A stretch of 64,000 nt of DNA from Oegoconia quadripuncta. Lineage: Eukaryota; Arthropoda; Insecta; Lepidoptera; Autostichidae. This document shows positions 23,201 through 33,300 of the stretch, piece by piece (position 1 is the stretch's first letter; each line of letters begins with the position of its first letter). The stretch lies in NCBI GenBank assembly GCA_949316235.1, contig OX438757.1, positions 17,609,505 through 17,673,504 on the forward strand. The letters are read 5' to 3'. The notes beneath the pieces were generated by a model. That model worked only from the letters and a program-made list of their open reading frames with translations, did not search any database and was not told the DNA's origin. The translations under genes and the position numbers were made by a program.

Positions 23201-26200
23201 TAGTTTAAAACAAATTAAATGACAGATCCCGCTCAAATTTTGCGCGCTAAATCAGTACAGTGCTACCAACATGCAGTAAAAAAATTAAAACGACCTCTTT
23301 TACGCGGGTCTTTTTATTGACATATTCCCGATACTTTTTACACAGAGTAGTATAAATGAAAAACATCCATAACTCCGGAACACATGTCTGTATTCATCAT
23401 ACAAACATATGCCCCTAGCGGGATTCGAACCCGCGACCATTTGGTATAGTAGCAGAGTTTCTAACCACCACACCAAACAGGTCGTCATAATGTTTTAAAA
23501 GTGTAATAAAATTGATAATGTTTAAAAGAGGATATTGCTCCGACATAACGGCGAACTGATAAATGCTTTAAACATTCTGGTAGGTATTTTACGTCGTACA
23601 ACAATGGCGTAACGGCGTAACAAATAAAGAATGGAACAGTCAAGTGCGAGCCAAATAATACGCATATTATGTTTTATTTATGTTTGAATTTCAGTTCTTG
23701 CAAAAACAGGATAATCAAAGATAATATTTGTGTAATGAGTTTCTCGTTTTCCTGGTGGAACGCTGGTTTATTGCTAACAGCTATTGTCTCGAGGATATCA
23801 TGAATACTTTGATATATAGAACGACGCCGATATACACTTCACTTAACATCAGGTGTGATTGAGGCCAAGTACCGTTGTTCATAAAAAAAATTAAAGAGTG
23901 AATTTGAATTCGTATAATTCCCATTAACTGGTGACGCTACATTGATTATTTTTTTTATGCATGACGGGTTCGTACTTGACCTCAATCACACCTGATGTTA
24001 AGTGAAGATGAGGTCGAAGGTGGGAGCGTACTGACCCGGAAACCCCAACACCTTTGGGGGACTGTCTATCTTATCTCTGAAAACCGAAACATAACAATGC
24101 TATTAACATTGCTACTTGGCTGGCAGATTTAGATAAGATGGTGGTAGCTAGCCAGGCAGACATTTAAAATACCCAACCACCAACCAAACCGAGTACTTAA
24201 ACATGTACCCCGCTGGGGATCGAACCCGCGACCTCCGAATCGTAAATACAATGTTGTTTACATTGAGCCACGGAGGCGGTTAATATTTTTGTAATGCGTT
24301 TCTCGTTTTCCTGGTGGAACGCTGGTTTATTGCTAACAGCTGTAATCTCGAGGTTTCAATCAATCAATCAATCAAATACTCTTTATTGCACAATTAACAA
24401 AAGCTACATGAAGAATACAGCGTACATTTTTTTACCAACTATAAAATACACCCGTATTGCTACTATTAGTGCAAACCTCACCTACTGGTAGCTTGTATCT
24501 TGACCCTAAGGTTTGCTTGGAAGAGATCGCTGTTAGCGATAAGGCCGCCTAATTGTACTCTTTTCAGCATTGTGCTTTGTAAAATGTATGTTCGCCTTTT
24601 GTACAATAAAGTATATTTGTATTATATTGTAAATTAAGTCAAATGTAATTTTAAAACAGTAATTTTAGTTTTGTGAAATTAAAGACGTTTCAGAAAAAAT
24701 CGACGACCTGTTTGGTGTAGTGGTTAGCAACTCTGACCACTATACCAAAAGGTTGCGGGTTCGAATCCCGCTAGGGGCATAATGTTTGTGTGATGAATAC
24801 GGACATGTGTACCCGAGTTATGGATGTTTTCATTTATAATAAGTATTTATTTACAAAAAAAAATGTATTTGTGTAATATATCAACCATCTGGTATCTACA
24901 ACACAAGCCTATAGTTGCTTACTGTGGAACTAGATGGAGCTGTGTGTATGTCTAAGGATATTTATTTATTTTTATTTAAACAAACGATTCATTTATTTCT
25001 ATCCTATTATGTTGTATTAAAATATACTTACCATATAGAAATCAATCTCAGTCATAATGATGACGCCGTTCTTGTCCCCGGAGAACAACCGCATGCCATT
25101 CTTTGACCATTCTATAGCTGTGATTTTGCTCTTGTGGAGGTCTCCTATTGTGTACCTGAAAATTATCAAAACGTTTGTACAATCGGCAACACAATTAAGG
25201 TAGCAGGCTTTATTTTTATGATATTATTTGGAGGTTATTTGACAATGTGAAAGAAAAGACGAATTAACATTCGTCGTCGACTTAACAGTCGTACCAAGAA
25301 GTTTAATCGAGGGAGGAAAGAAGAGAGGTGCGGTCATTACTCCACCGATAAGACTCTTATCTTGTCACTTTATTGTTAACATCAACAACTTGAGGGTAGT
25401 ATTGCCACAATAATAAAAAAATTAGAATTTTTTTAAGAAAAGCAATATGTTGTTCGAAGTTTTCTTCGTACACTTTGTCATACATAGTCGTACAAACATA
25501 AAGTCACGTCTGTTTCCCGTAGGGATAGGCAGAGATCTACTTCCACTTGCTATGATCCTGACACACCTCTTTTGCTTCATTCACTTTTATAACATATTCA
25601 TACATTCATACGTTTGACCACAATCTCACCTGATGGAAAATGACGATGTGGTCGAAGATGAAGCACGCGATCCCAGTAAATGCCTATTCACCAGCACACT
25701 GCTCTTGAAGATTCCAAGATTAAAAATCCTTATAGTTTGAGCTAGGATCCAGTCATAGCTACACGCACTTACAAACCGGTTTGTACAGACGACGACGCCT
25801 GCGTAAAATGATTTATTTTATTACCTTTCCACTTTAGGCTCCACTTTGGGTTTGAAAGTGTCTGGCACATTTTCCGGATGCTCCTTAGGTATCTGGAACA
25901 CGGTGACCTGACCCGCGGCGTTGCCAGCGCCCACCATGTAGTCCACGGTGCTGACTATTTTCACAAACGTTATCGGACTCGACGCCGCCTGAAATAGATT
26001 GAAATTATTATTATATGTGAAATACGAATCATCACGAGTGTAACGAGGCAATTACACATAATAGAATGGCAACAGGAATAATATATAAATAAGATAAGAA
26101 TAGACTAGGAATAGAATAGAAATTAAATAAGAGGGAAATAGAAATAGAAGTATTTTTTTGTAAATTAGTGGTAGTAATTTTTAAAGTCATATTAGGTCCT

Positions 26201-29200
26201 TACCTATGAAATTGGCGTTTTGTATGAAGAATTTCATTAAAACTGTTTTCTCCATACAAACATTTTTGGTATTTTTTTGGCAACGGCAAATCCAAATTTA
26301 GCTAAACTTTGTGTGTATTATCGGATAACATTAAGTGAAGTATAGGCAGCGTTAATTTTTAAAAGTAACCACTTTATAAAGTTTCAGTGAATCTAAGAAA
26401 TGATTATGGGAAGCACATGAAAGGAGCTCTGTTCAATTTTTTTTATTATGTGTTTTAGCCCAGAATTTAAAGATTATTTCATGTGAAACCTTGAAATAAT
26501 ATTCCATTTTCCAAATAAAAAACAAATTTGGATATAGCTTTGAAAATGGCAGGAATTGGTACATATGATTAACTAAGAAAAAAAACTCCAATTTCATAGG
26601 TAAAGACCCAATACTTCCGATTATGTTTAACACCCGACGAAACACAGGTGTTATGTGTTTGAAGGTGTCGTGTGTGTCTCCACTCCAGTCTTTGTCTGGA
26701 CTTATGTCAGTAATGCGTAATCCGATTTGTGTGCGTTTTTTTTATAATGCTAATCAAGGGGACAGATTATTAGTTTTTATCACAATCTTTTGGGGGTTTC
26801 CTAAATTTTTTTCTTTGTCATACATAATATTGCGCAACTCCTTAATCATGTAGTATAAATAAACATATAGGGTGTCGTTTCTGGCGTGTAGTCTCTAAAC
26901 TAACCTAAATCTAAAAATCGCTAATTTTAAATCCATATCCTAAAATATGTTATTCTGAAACACACCTGCTGCTAAATTTTTTTCAAAAAAATTGAATTGA
27001 TTACTGTATTGCCAAAGTCAAAATCATATAATTTTTATTCACACTTTTTGGGCTCTACAGCCCAATAAATCTGGAAAAACCTACTCTCTAATTTAAAATG
27101 TGATGTTTTTAGATGGCGACTAAATTTCGCTAATAATGTGTCTTAGATGGCTTTCTGGAATAGGTTTTGATCTCTAAAACCTAAATTAAATTGATTTAGA
27201 GTAAACTTCAAATTTTAGAAACATCAAAATTTTAGAGATGCAACATAGAATAGGAAGTCGGTTTAGATCACTCTAAAATTTTTTAGTTTTAGAGGCCACT
27301 TCAGAATATACACCATTAGGCTACTAAGCAGGATAAGAACCTTAATATCGTATTCTTAATAATGTACATGATAGATAAAAAAAAGATAATTGCACTTTTG
27401 CATTACTCTGTCCTCAACAACTTCAATAAACTGTTATATGGCCACTTCAATATCAATCTCTTTCACACAAGCGTCCAAACAGAAAGACCTATCCTTAGCA
27501 ATAGTATCTTTTAGTCCTTTATTTTTATATTTAAATCTAAGTTATAAATTTTACTAATATATACATGTAGGTTTTACTAATATATACTATAGATGTAAAT
27601 TACACAGTAAGCGTTATATCCTACTGAGCGCTTTATTAAACCAATATACGTTTTCTACAACATGTGAGAACCGGTTTTTAGGTGTAAGGTATACTTTTCA
27701 ATTGTTTTTATGACTTAAAACAGCTGTTGTTGGTTAGTTGGTTTTCCTTAAAAATAAGATCACACGTAGTAGTCTTTCTTTTTGATCCTACTTCTACATA
27801 TTATGTTATTAAATTAGGTTTAGGAGAAACAATATAAAAAGCAGTAGTGGTAATAACTAAACATGTCTAACCGCTTCCGTGGCTCAATGTAAACAACATT
27901 GGGTTTACGATCAGAGGTCAGAGGTTCGATCTCCAGTGGGGTACATGTTTAAGTACTTGGTTTAGTTGGTGGTAGGGCATTTTAAATGTCCGCCGGGCTA
28001 GCTACCACCATCTTATCTAAATCTACTGCCAAGCTGCAATGTTAATAGCATTGTTATGTTCCGGCTGTCAGAGATAAGATAGCCAGTCCCCCAAATGTGT
28101 TGGGGTCTCCAGGTCAGTACGCCTCCACCTTCGACCTCATCTTCACTTAACATCAGTTGTGATTGAGGTCAAGTATCAACCCATAGTGTATAAAAAAAAA
28201 GTTCTTTTCCTGTGTCCAATTTGTTATCTAAACAAACAGACATTCTATAACATAATATATAACTCCATTGCACAAGTACATTACATATTACCTACAGTGA
28301 CTTTACTGTGAAGAGAGATAACTGCGAAGATAACATTAAACAAACACAGTCATCAGTGAGGCCTTGTAAATAGAATTAGGTATTATCTTTACACTTAAAC
28401 AAATAACAAGGTCTGTGATCTCTACCTATCCTTATTTAGGGAGATACAGTACCAGGGAGATCTGTTTGCAATAATGTATGACTGTCTGTACAAGTAGTCT
28501 GTATTATAGTACAGCAGGGACTTGTTTATAGTTTAGGTAATCTTTAATTGGTGTCGATTCAGATGTACACCAACTAAACTAAGACCAGTTTTGGAGTGGT
28601 ACCGTCGCATCGTACTGTTGGAGGGAGAAAGAGACAGTACTACTTTAAAACTGGATTTAGTTTAGTTGGTATACATCCCAATCTACACCATTAATTGATA
28701 TAAAAGTTTTCAGTAAATTAGGGATGTAGTTTTAAAAAGAATATACCCACATCAGGCAAGATTACAATCATATTCTGGGACACAACATACAATACAACTT
28801 CTATTGTGTCTGGTGATAGTTGTACTGACATAATTAAACTTATTTGAAAAAATCTAAAATTAAATTTTATGGCATGTAGGTAGTATATATATATCAGCAA
28901 TATTAGCACCTAAAGTGTTGACGTAATTATTTTAGTGTTGTTTTTTGTGACCAAAAGGTCACAAAAAACAGGTGTAGGTGTAAACAAAAAATCACATTTT
29001 GAAATGAAAATTGAATAACTCAGTAGATTATTTATACTAGTTTGTCATTTCATAATTTTAGTAAAGACATTTTAGTAAATACCAAGGGGTACCAAGAAAA
29101 GGCACTTGTTCCAACAATATCCACAAGTATATTAGCAGTGCCCCATTTCTACACTGACCATCTATCATGGAATAGAGCTTCCGGGGAGTAATGTATGGTC

Positions 29201-29659
29201 ATTTAACTTGAAGTCAAAAGTGGCAAAATGACCAATGATTTATTGTCAAAGTTTACAAAGATACCTACTACTCTTACTTATAAATCTATTTAAGTAAAAT
29301 GAATGTACACAACAAACTCGTTAGGAAACATCTCGAGCGAAGTTACAAAACAAGATTAGTATTCTACAGAGATAAGTGTTACAAGGTGAACGAAAGCGCG
29401 TATCGTCATAGTATTTGTTTACTATCGGACTTACCTCGCAGCGTAACCGCTGGATATTTCCCTTTTTCCTGTCATACCAGTACACCAACCCAACGTTCGT
29501 GCCAAGAGCGATGTACTCGCTTACCGCATCCACGCACGTCAAGCACAATTCACTAGAGAATAAACCATTTTGTATACGTGCAGGAATCAAGTTCAAAATA
29601 TGGGAGCACGGTGTCCATTCTCTCACAAAGCCGTCCTCAGCGCCGCCAGTAACTTCCAT
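14193..29659 (-). CDS. TECPR2: TECPR2 homologue, N-terminal part (7 exons)
   Basis: Tectonin beta-propeller repeat-containing protein 2; in vertebrates it is a WD40 plus tectonin-repeat protein linked to autophagy and ER exit sites. Seven minus-strand exons join in frame: 29659-29435, 25988-25825, 25155-25032, 21451-21288, 19038-18903, 16835-16642, 14296-14193 (1111 nt, about 370 residues). All junctions are GT-AG and the phases agree. The joined protein follows the vertebrate TECPR2 N-terminus in order: [11 protein letters not shown] near residue 22, [79 protein letters not shown], then [13 protein letters not shown]. These are blades of the WD40 propeller. The start ATG at 29659 has A at -3 and G at +4. 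I found no further exon left of 14193, so the linker and tectonin repeats are not shown. HPS5 is a relative, but the blade-by-blade match is better to TECPR2. Confidence 0.9.
14382..14662 (+). mobile_element. SINE B copy 2
   Basis: Full-length head and body: GATGTAGTGGTTAG, GGTTTCGAATCC, ACACAAGCCTATAGTTGC and GTGTATGTCTAAGGATATTT. Confidence 0.88.
14762..15707. mobile_element. MITE C copy 1, split by SINE R
   Basis: Left end near 14768 (TTTTTAACGTAAGGAAA, degenerate) and right end 15630-15707 (CTATTTCACTTACCTAATAT, CCCTATTTTTTCC) are the inverted ends of this family. A SINE R copy at 14834-15238 interrupts it, with AAAGGTAGTTT on both sides. Confidence 0.7.
14834..15238 (+). mobile_element. 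SINE R copy 3
   Basis: TTTTTGGCGGGAACTCGGCG to an (AAG)n tail. Flanked by direct repeats AAAGGTAGTTT taken from the host MITE C. Confidence 0.8.
15712..15824 (-). mobile_element. SINE B head fragment
   Basis: Reverse complement of the tRNA-like head: GGTATTCGAACCCGCAACC and CACTACACCAAACAGGTCGT. The body is missing; it abuts the end of MITE C. Confidence 0.75.
16077..16378 (+). mobile_element. MITE T copy 2
   Basis: Same order of blocks as the copy at 6619, slightly shorter; it ends TTTATTAATACGGGC. Confidence 0.82.
16494..16613 (+). mobile_element. LINE 3' end (GGCGGCAAACGAGC family)
   Basis: Contains GCCGGCAACGCATCTGTGA, GGCGGCGGTGATTGC and CATCAGGTGACCCGC, then poly(A). The inverted copy at 63303-63600 is longer. 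Lies in TECPR2 intron 6, 29 bases from exon 6's donor. Confidence 0.75.
16642..16835 (-). CDS. TECPR2: TECPR2 exon 6
   Basis: 194 nt after TTTCTCAG, encoding [36 protein letters not shown] and [18 protein letters not shown]. It starts in phase 0 and ends in phase 2 at a GTGAGT donor. It follows the minisatellite by only about 60 bases. Confidence 0.92.
16895..18976. repeat. exon-plus-splice-donor minisatellite (18 copies)
   Basis: Tandem array of 106-125-bp units. Each unit, read on the minus strand, has the last 74 nt of TECPR2 exon 5, the GTGAGTGTGCTC donor, and a C-rich intronic stretch made of variable CACCCC hexamers. Donor copies sit at 16905, 17024, 17143, 17249, 17374, 17493, 17618, 17737, 17850, 17969, 18082, 18195, 18314, 18433, 18546, 18665, 18784 and 18903 (exon-side base). 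Unit lengths change mostly in steps of 6. The coding part is almost unchanged from copy to copy. The copies lack an acceptor and the exon's 5' half. Very long open frames on both strands arise from the GC-rich, stop-poor unit and are not genes. Confidence 0.97.
18903..19038 (-). CDS. TECPR2: TECPR2 exon 5 (source of the minisatellite)
   Basis: 136 nt after a CACACAG acceptor, encoding [16 protein letters not shown], then [15 protein letters not shown] and LVQHTLVLR, ending in phase 0 at GTGAGT. Its last 74 nt plus the donor are repeated 17 more times immediately downstream (see the array 16895-18976). Only this first copy is joined to the exon's 5' half and acceptor. Codon use is extremely GC-rich compared with the neighbouring exons. 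Confidence 0.9.
19208..19346. mobile_element. palindromic MITE P, copy 2
   Basis: GTGTCGATTCGG and CCGAATCGACAC ends with CTAAACTAAAACC inside. It lies in TECPR2 intron 4, just upstream of exon 5. Confidence 0.8.
19362..20045. repeat. LINE 3' UTR fragments
   Basis: 19362-19425 matches the TAAAGGTAAATTTTGAATGT repeat. 19975-20045 resembles another LINE 3' end with GCAATAAAGTATTTTTTT. Between them I recognise nothing. Confidence 0.45.
20046..21287. other. TECPR2 intron 4, part without recognised features
   Basis: No repeat or exon recognised. 20990-21230 is unusually rich in CGAT/ATCG and TCGTAA motifs for this AT-rich region, but shows no clear element ends. Confidence 0.4.
21288..21451 (-). 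CDS. TECPR2: TECPR2 exon 4
   Basis: 164 nt between TTGCAG and GTGAGA. It encodes [20 protein letters not shown], which lines up with the IVQLDYSQKVLLVST segment of vertebrate TECPR2. It starts in phase 0 and ends in phase 2. The open frame on the other phase here is a shadow. Confidence 0.92.
22041..23338 (-). mobile_element. mariner-family DNA transposon
   Basis: About 1.3 kb, the usual mariner size. The inverted ends share AAGTATCGGGAATNTGTCAA and are flanked by TA dinucleotides (22039-22040, 23339-23340). It carries a broken transposase on the minus strand. Confidence 0.93.
22081..23156 (-). pseudogene. mariner transposase, two frameshifts
   Basis: Begins [18 protein letters not shown] with a paired helix-turn-helix region ([33 protein letters not shown]). 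The D,D34D catalytic triad is readable across frames: GDETW, HHDNAP, and [12 protein letters not shown]. The first frameshift falls right after HHDNAP near 22390 and a second near 22250, before [18 protein letters not shown]; the reading then runs to NLDE and a stop at 22081. No other stops are seen in the first 240 codons, so the loss of function is fairly recent, but this copy cannot make an intact protein. SETMAR-like annotations in insects usually refer to this family. Confidence 0.93.
23949..24281 (-). mobile_element. SINE A copy 3, full length
   Basis: Minus-strand copy with a T-rich start, ACTTGACCTCAATCACACCT, GGGGATCGAACCCGCGACCT and CCACGGAGGCGGTT end. It follows a truncated MITE L arm (23893-23934) directly. 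TECPR2 intron 3. Confidence 0.9.
24357..24630. mobile_element. two opposed LINE 3' ends
   Basis: 24357-24445 is a minus-strand 3' end with the tail (ATCA)n and TTTATTGCACAATT. 24525-24625 is a plus-strand one with GCGATAAGGCCGCC and TACAATAAAGTATATTTGTA. The same pair of motifs occurs at 10018-10115. Confidence 0.6.
24702..24975 (+). mobile_element. SINE B copy, full length
   Basis: GACGACCTGTTTGGTGTAGT head, GGGTTCGAATCCCGC B box, body and TATTTATTTATT tail. In TECPR2 intron 3. Confidence 0.9.
25032..25155 (-). CDS. TECPR2: TECPR2 exon 3
   Basis: 124 nt between TTTTCAG and GTAAGT. It encodes [24 protein letters not shown], a typical WD blade that matches the third blade of TECPR2. It lies 57 bases right of a tRNA-derived SINE (24702-24975). 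Confidence 0.92.
25609..25725 (-). mobile_element. LINE 3' fragment (GACGATGTGGTCGAAGATGA type)
   Basis: Short copy of the element at 9681, in TECPR2 intron 2. Confidence 0.65.
25825..25988 (-). CDS. TECPR2: TECPR2 exon 2
   Basis: 164 nt, preceded by TTTCAG and followed by a GTAATA donor. It encodes [20 protein letters not shown] and then a charged linker (KPKVEPKVE). It starts in phase 0 and ends in phase 2. Confidence 0.92.
26186..26617. mobile_element. MITE K copy 1
   Basis: About 430 bp with ends TAGGTCCTTACCTATGAAAT and ATTTCATAGGTAAAGACCCA inverted. A second copy at 48085-48517 lies in the opposite orientation. TECPR2 intron 1. Confidence 0.85.
26871..27314. mobile_element. probable MITE
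   Basis: The ends GGTGTCGTTTCTGGCGTG and CACTTCAGAATATACACC are imperfect inverted repeats, followed inward by CTCTAAAC / TTTTAGAG and many TCTAAAA / TTTTAGA motifs. One copy only in this window. In TECPR2 intron 1. Confidence 0.5.
27869..28200 (+). mobile_element. SINE A copy 4, full length
   Basis: CCGCTTCCGTGGCTCAATG head, AGGTTCGATCTCC B box, and body to poly(A). TECPR2 intron 1. Confidence 0.9.
28550..28689. mobile_element. palindromic MITE P, copy 3
   Basis: GGTGTCGATTCAGATGTACA and inverted end; middle CGTCGCATCGTACTG with AGAGACAGTACTACTTTAAA. TECPR2 intron 1. Confidence 0.88.
28939..28970. repeat. perfect hairpin, 14-base arms
   Basis: TGTTTTTTGTGACC, loop AAAA, then its exact reverse complement. 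TECPR2 intron 1. Confidence 0.95.
29435..29659 (-). CDS. TECPR2: TECPR2 exon 1 (start codon)
   Basis: 225 nt, 75 codons, beginning [18 protein letters not shown] and ending in phase 0 at a GTAAGT donor. It holds the first propeller strand ([16 protein letters not shown]). Vertebrate TECPR2 starts at a comparable point, which supports this ATG. Confidence 0.92.
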
Positions 29660-30206
29660 TTTTAATCGCTTGTTAGTTCACTTCATAGACATTAATAAAA
29701 TTTACAATTTGACCATACTATTACAGATAAATATGTTTTATTAGAGAAAATGAAAGTACGGAACACACACGGCCTCGCTCAAGTTCGCAAGCTGATTTTG
29801 ACAGGCAGACAAGTCTGCCAACCTACCCACAAGTCAATAGATGGAAATGTGGTCACACTAAGGACAAAAATATAACGGTATTTATTTTACTTGAATTACA
29901 GAATATATTTTTTATATTTTTTTTATATGTTATAATTTTAAATTCAGTGTAATTTTTGTCGAAATTTTAAGCTCCTATATATTCTTCATATCATAAATTC
30001 GTTATTTCATAATGTGTAATAAGATAACTATAAAATAAAGTATTGTTTTGCAAATAAAACCGTTTTCATGAATTTTACCGGTTTTCTAAAGCTCTAAAAT
30101 TGACCAACGTTACAAAACAAACTGTACACTTGTCATTTTATTGTCAAAGTAGGGCCGTCGTTGAAACACATTTCATTTCTTATTATTGGCTGATATCTCC
30201 ACCGAA
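29660..30206. promoter_or_regulatory. shared divergent promoter region, TECPR2 / Spp
   Basis: 547 bases separate the two start codons of genes that point away from each other, so both promoters must lie here. No clear TATA box stands out at a fixed distance from either gene. A 7-base-arm palindrome, GGCAGACAAGTCTGCC, lies at 29804-29819 and an inverted CCAAT pentamer (ATTGG) at 30185-30189. No interspersed repeat is recognised within this interval, unlike almost every other stretch of this length nearby. Confidence 0.6.
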
Positions 30207-30398
30207 ATGGCTGAATCTGCTACGGAACTCCCGATATCCATAGAAGAAGGTGTTAGAGAATCTATGAAAAATGTCACGGATAAGCCAATATCGAGTATTG
30301 AAGGTGTCGCAATTGCATACTTGAGCTTAGTTGTTATGGCCATATTACCCATATTTTTAGGGTCTTTTCGGTCGGTCAAGTACCTAAAGGAACAAAAG
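30207..30398 (+). CDS. Spp: Spp exon 1 (start codon)
   Basis: 64 codons, from MAESATELPISIEEG to SVKYLKEQK, then GTAAGT. It contains the first membrane segment (IAYLSLVVMAILPIFLGSF). Confidence 0.95.
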
Positions 30399-33300
30399 GT
30401 AAGTTGCACGACTGTTTTCTAATGTTCATACAAGTTTTTAATTGTTTTTGTACGATTTAAATAAGGTCCAATCGGAGGGTCGCACGTTCCATCGCCGTGG
30501 CATTTTACCATTGTCTGCTACGTAAACAAGCTGCGTAAATAATTGTGGAATACTATAATTTTCCACCCTATACCTACTATAAAATAATTTCTTAAAAACT
30601 CACCATAAACAACTAACCTATTAAACTCTCACACCATGCAAATAATTTATGTATATTTATTTCATTACACGAATAATGTACAGACTTTCAGATTAACAAT
30701 AAATTTATATAACTGCTCAGCACTCTCCCTTTTCATAGATGCTCGATCACCCCCAGTCCTTCAACAGTTATGGATAAAATTTGTAACCTTTTGTAAATAT
30801 CTAATTCCATGAGTTGTTATTGAAGACATTGGATGTATTTTTATTGGATGTTCTATCCGTAAACATGACCCAAGTACGATTATGAAGTCAACTCTAAAAT
30901 ATTGTAAAACAACAGCTACTTCATATATGACATACAGCTCTATTTCCAATTAATAGAGTAGAACTTTCCTTCGAAACCAACTGTCACTGATTCGAATCTG
31001 TTAGAATAATATATAATATAAATTACATTAGTAGTCAGGTCTAATAATATTGTATAGACCTGTCATGCCAGATGTTGAGGCAACCATTGGGTGTAGGAGC
31101 GCAACTTTATATAACAGGCAGTTTGTGCAAAATAAGGATGCAGATATGAAATAGTTAGGTACATAATTAATTACTTACATTTAAAAAATTAAAACCATTT
31201 ATAATAATAAATAAATATCCTTAGACAAATACACAGCGCCATCTAGTTCCACAGTAAGCAAAGATAGGCTTGTGTTGTGGATACCATATAGTTGATATAT
31301 TACATAAATACATTTCGGGTACACCTGTCCATATTCATCACACAAACATATGCCCCCAGCGGGATTCGAATCCGCAACCTTTTAGTATAGTGGTCACGAG
31401 TTGCTAACCACTACACCAAACAGGTTGTCAATTTATATATGTATATATTATACAACATTATATTTTGTACACCAAATAGCCAATATGAAAACAAAAAATT
31501 AAGGATTGTTGTGAATTCAGTTACTATTATGTTTCCGTTTTACCCTAGTAAAGTTTGGAGAGTAGGGTCACTAATACCTGATATGCTAAGAAATAGCCAG
31601 CTAAGGAATGAATCCATTTTTTGCTTTTGTGGGCAATTCCCCAATCAATGAACGATATCTACCTACCGTTATGGTCAATCAATGACATCGTAAGCTCATT
31701 GACTCGACAGCTAGGATTATGTAACTGAAACTTTTGTTATCATTGTCAATAGTAAAAAATAATGTGAATTCATTGAATGAAATAATAAATTCAAACATTG
31801 AATAGCCACCACGTACAGACGCAAGTGGCGGCGGTCTCACACGAGTTCATACACGACTTCTCGCTCTGAGCAAGCAAGCTAGACTAACCACGCCGGAGAG
31901 GTCACGCGACGCGCTGCATGGTGATCGGCGCTGGCGGAACAGTGGTCCTTTGGAGCAAGCAAAACAGCCTTTGTATAAGGCCGTGGGCGTGGCGGCATTT
32001 GTAGTAATACGGAAGTACCGCCTAAGTAGCTTGTGGGGTGTTTAGCATTCCTTTATTAGATAAACAGTTGAGGAAAAATATAACGCCCTATTTTTATAAC
32101 CTGAATCCTGTATTACAGAATGTTATTCAAGCAGAGATCTCCACTTGAGGACAGTTAAAATGGGACAGCTTTATTTAACCTGCATAGTGGCATCTTTTTC
32201 TAACTATGCTCAAGCACAGATCTACGCCTGAGAAACATTCTAAAATACAGGCCTCAGACTTGTGAGTCATTTTGTAATACAAGTCATTTTGACAGAGATA
32301 AGATTTTCAGTCCCCCAAAACACCCCAGTTGCCCATTGTGCATAAAAAAATAATAAAGATTTTTGAACCCCTTTATATGCATAAACAGGATGCATCGTCT
32401 AGAATATAAGACACTTTTTCAAAAAACGCTATTGAAATTGATTTAGTTTAAAGATGTTAGTTAGATTTTAAGTGCGCCTTAGTAATGCGAAATAAGTTTA
32501 TATTTTTTAGTCAGAGATATATTTCACATTCGCTTTATTTATTTCAAATATGTATATTAAACCTCAAAGTTTGTTCGGAATTGCTTGAGGAAAAACCTCT
32601 CAATTAAAAAGGTTGGTTCAGAAATTCGTCAAGAACATGACTGCTGTAACTGCCTGTAAAATCAGCATAATATAAAAACGAAGAAAAACTTTAACAATAG
32701 GACAAAGTTTCGTGAAGCCTAAAAGTTGTCCTCGACTTTTTAATGGGGTATTTAACAAAACAGGTCAGCAAACTTTCCAATACCCGACCGTTACTCGGTT
32801 GTCGCCACAGTAGATCATACAATGGCGAATTTTGCAAAACACGTCAGCAAACTTTTCTCCAACTCTCGCGGGGACCGCACGCGCGACGTGCAGGGGACGA
32901 ATCGCGCTATTTTACAAACGGTTCTATCGTTCGAACAGAACGTTTTTGGTTTTAGTTTAGCTGATGTAAAAATTGGTATAGTTTAAAAATTTCAACTCCT
33001 TAGGTAAAGAGGAAATGGTGCTAATTTGACTTGCAAATTTTGAATATACATACTATAGTTACATATACAGAGTAAGTTAAATAAAAGCTTGTAACACATC
33101 GAATCTTTACACGAGAACCGCTGCGGCACTTAAATTGTAGGCAGTTCGGTTTTTTAATTATCTATAAAGAAAATTGTTATTAGAATACTTTGGACTTATA
33201 AAATTACGTGTTTGCTATAGTATGAACGAAAGAGTATAGTATAATCGTCTTGTAACTCCCATCCCTGGCGGCGAAAAGTCACGTTTACTGCCATTTGCTT

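Larger units (their letters stand above)
21895..23487 (-). mobile_element. SINE B copy, split by a mariner
   Basis: Body portion 21895-22040 and tRNA-like head 23341-23487 (GGGATTCGAACCCGCGACC, CACCACACCAAACAGGTCGT) belong to one minus-strand SINE. The mariner at 22041-23338 sits between them with TA on both sides. In TECPR2 intron 3. Confidence 0.85.

Noticed and set aside
29321..29434. Extension of TECPR2 exon 1 past 29435
   Set aside because: The frame stays open for some codons, but GTAAGT at 29434 and the clean phase-0 join to exon 2 show that this is intron.
30186..30206. Upstream TTG start for Spp (adds seven residues)
   Set aside because: Eukaryotic initiation favours the ATG at 30207, which has a good context and gives a length close to the family.
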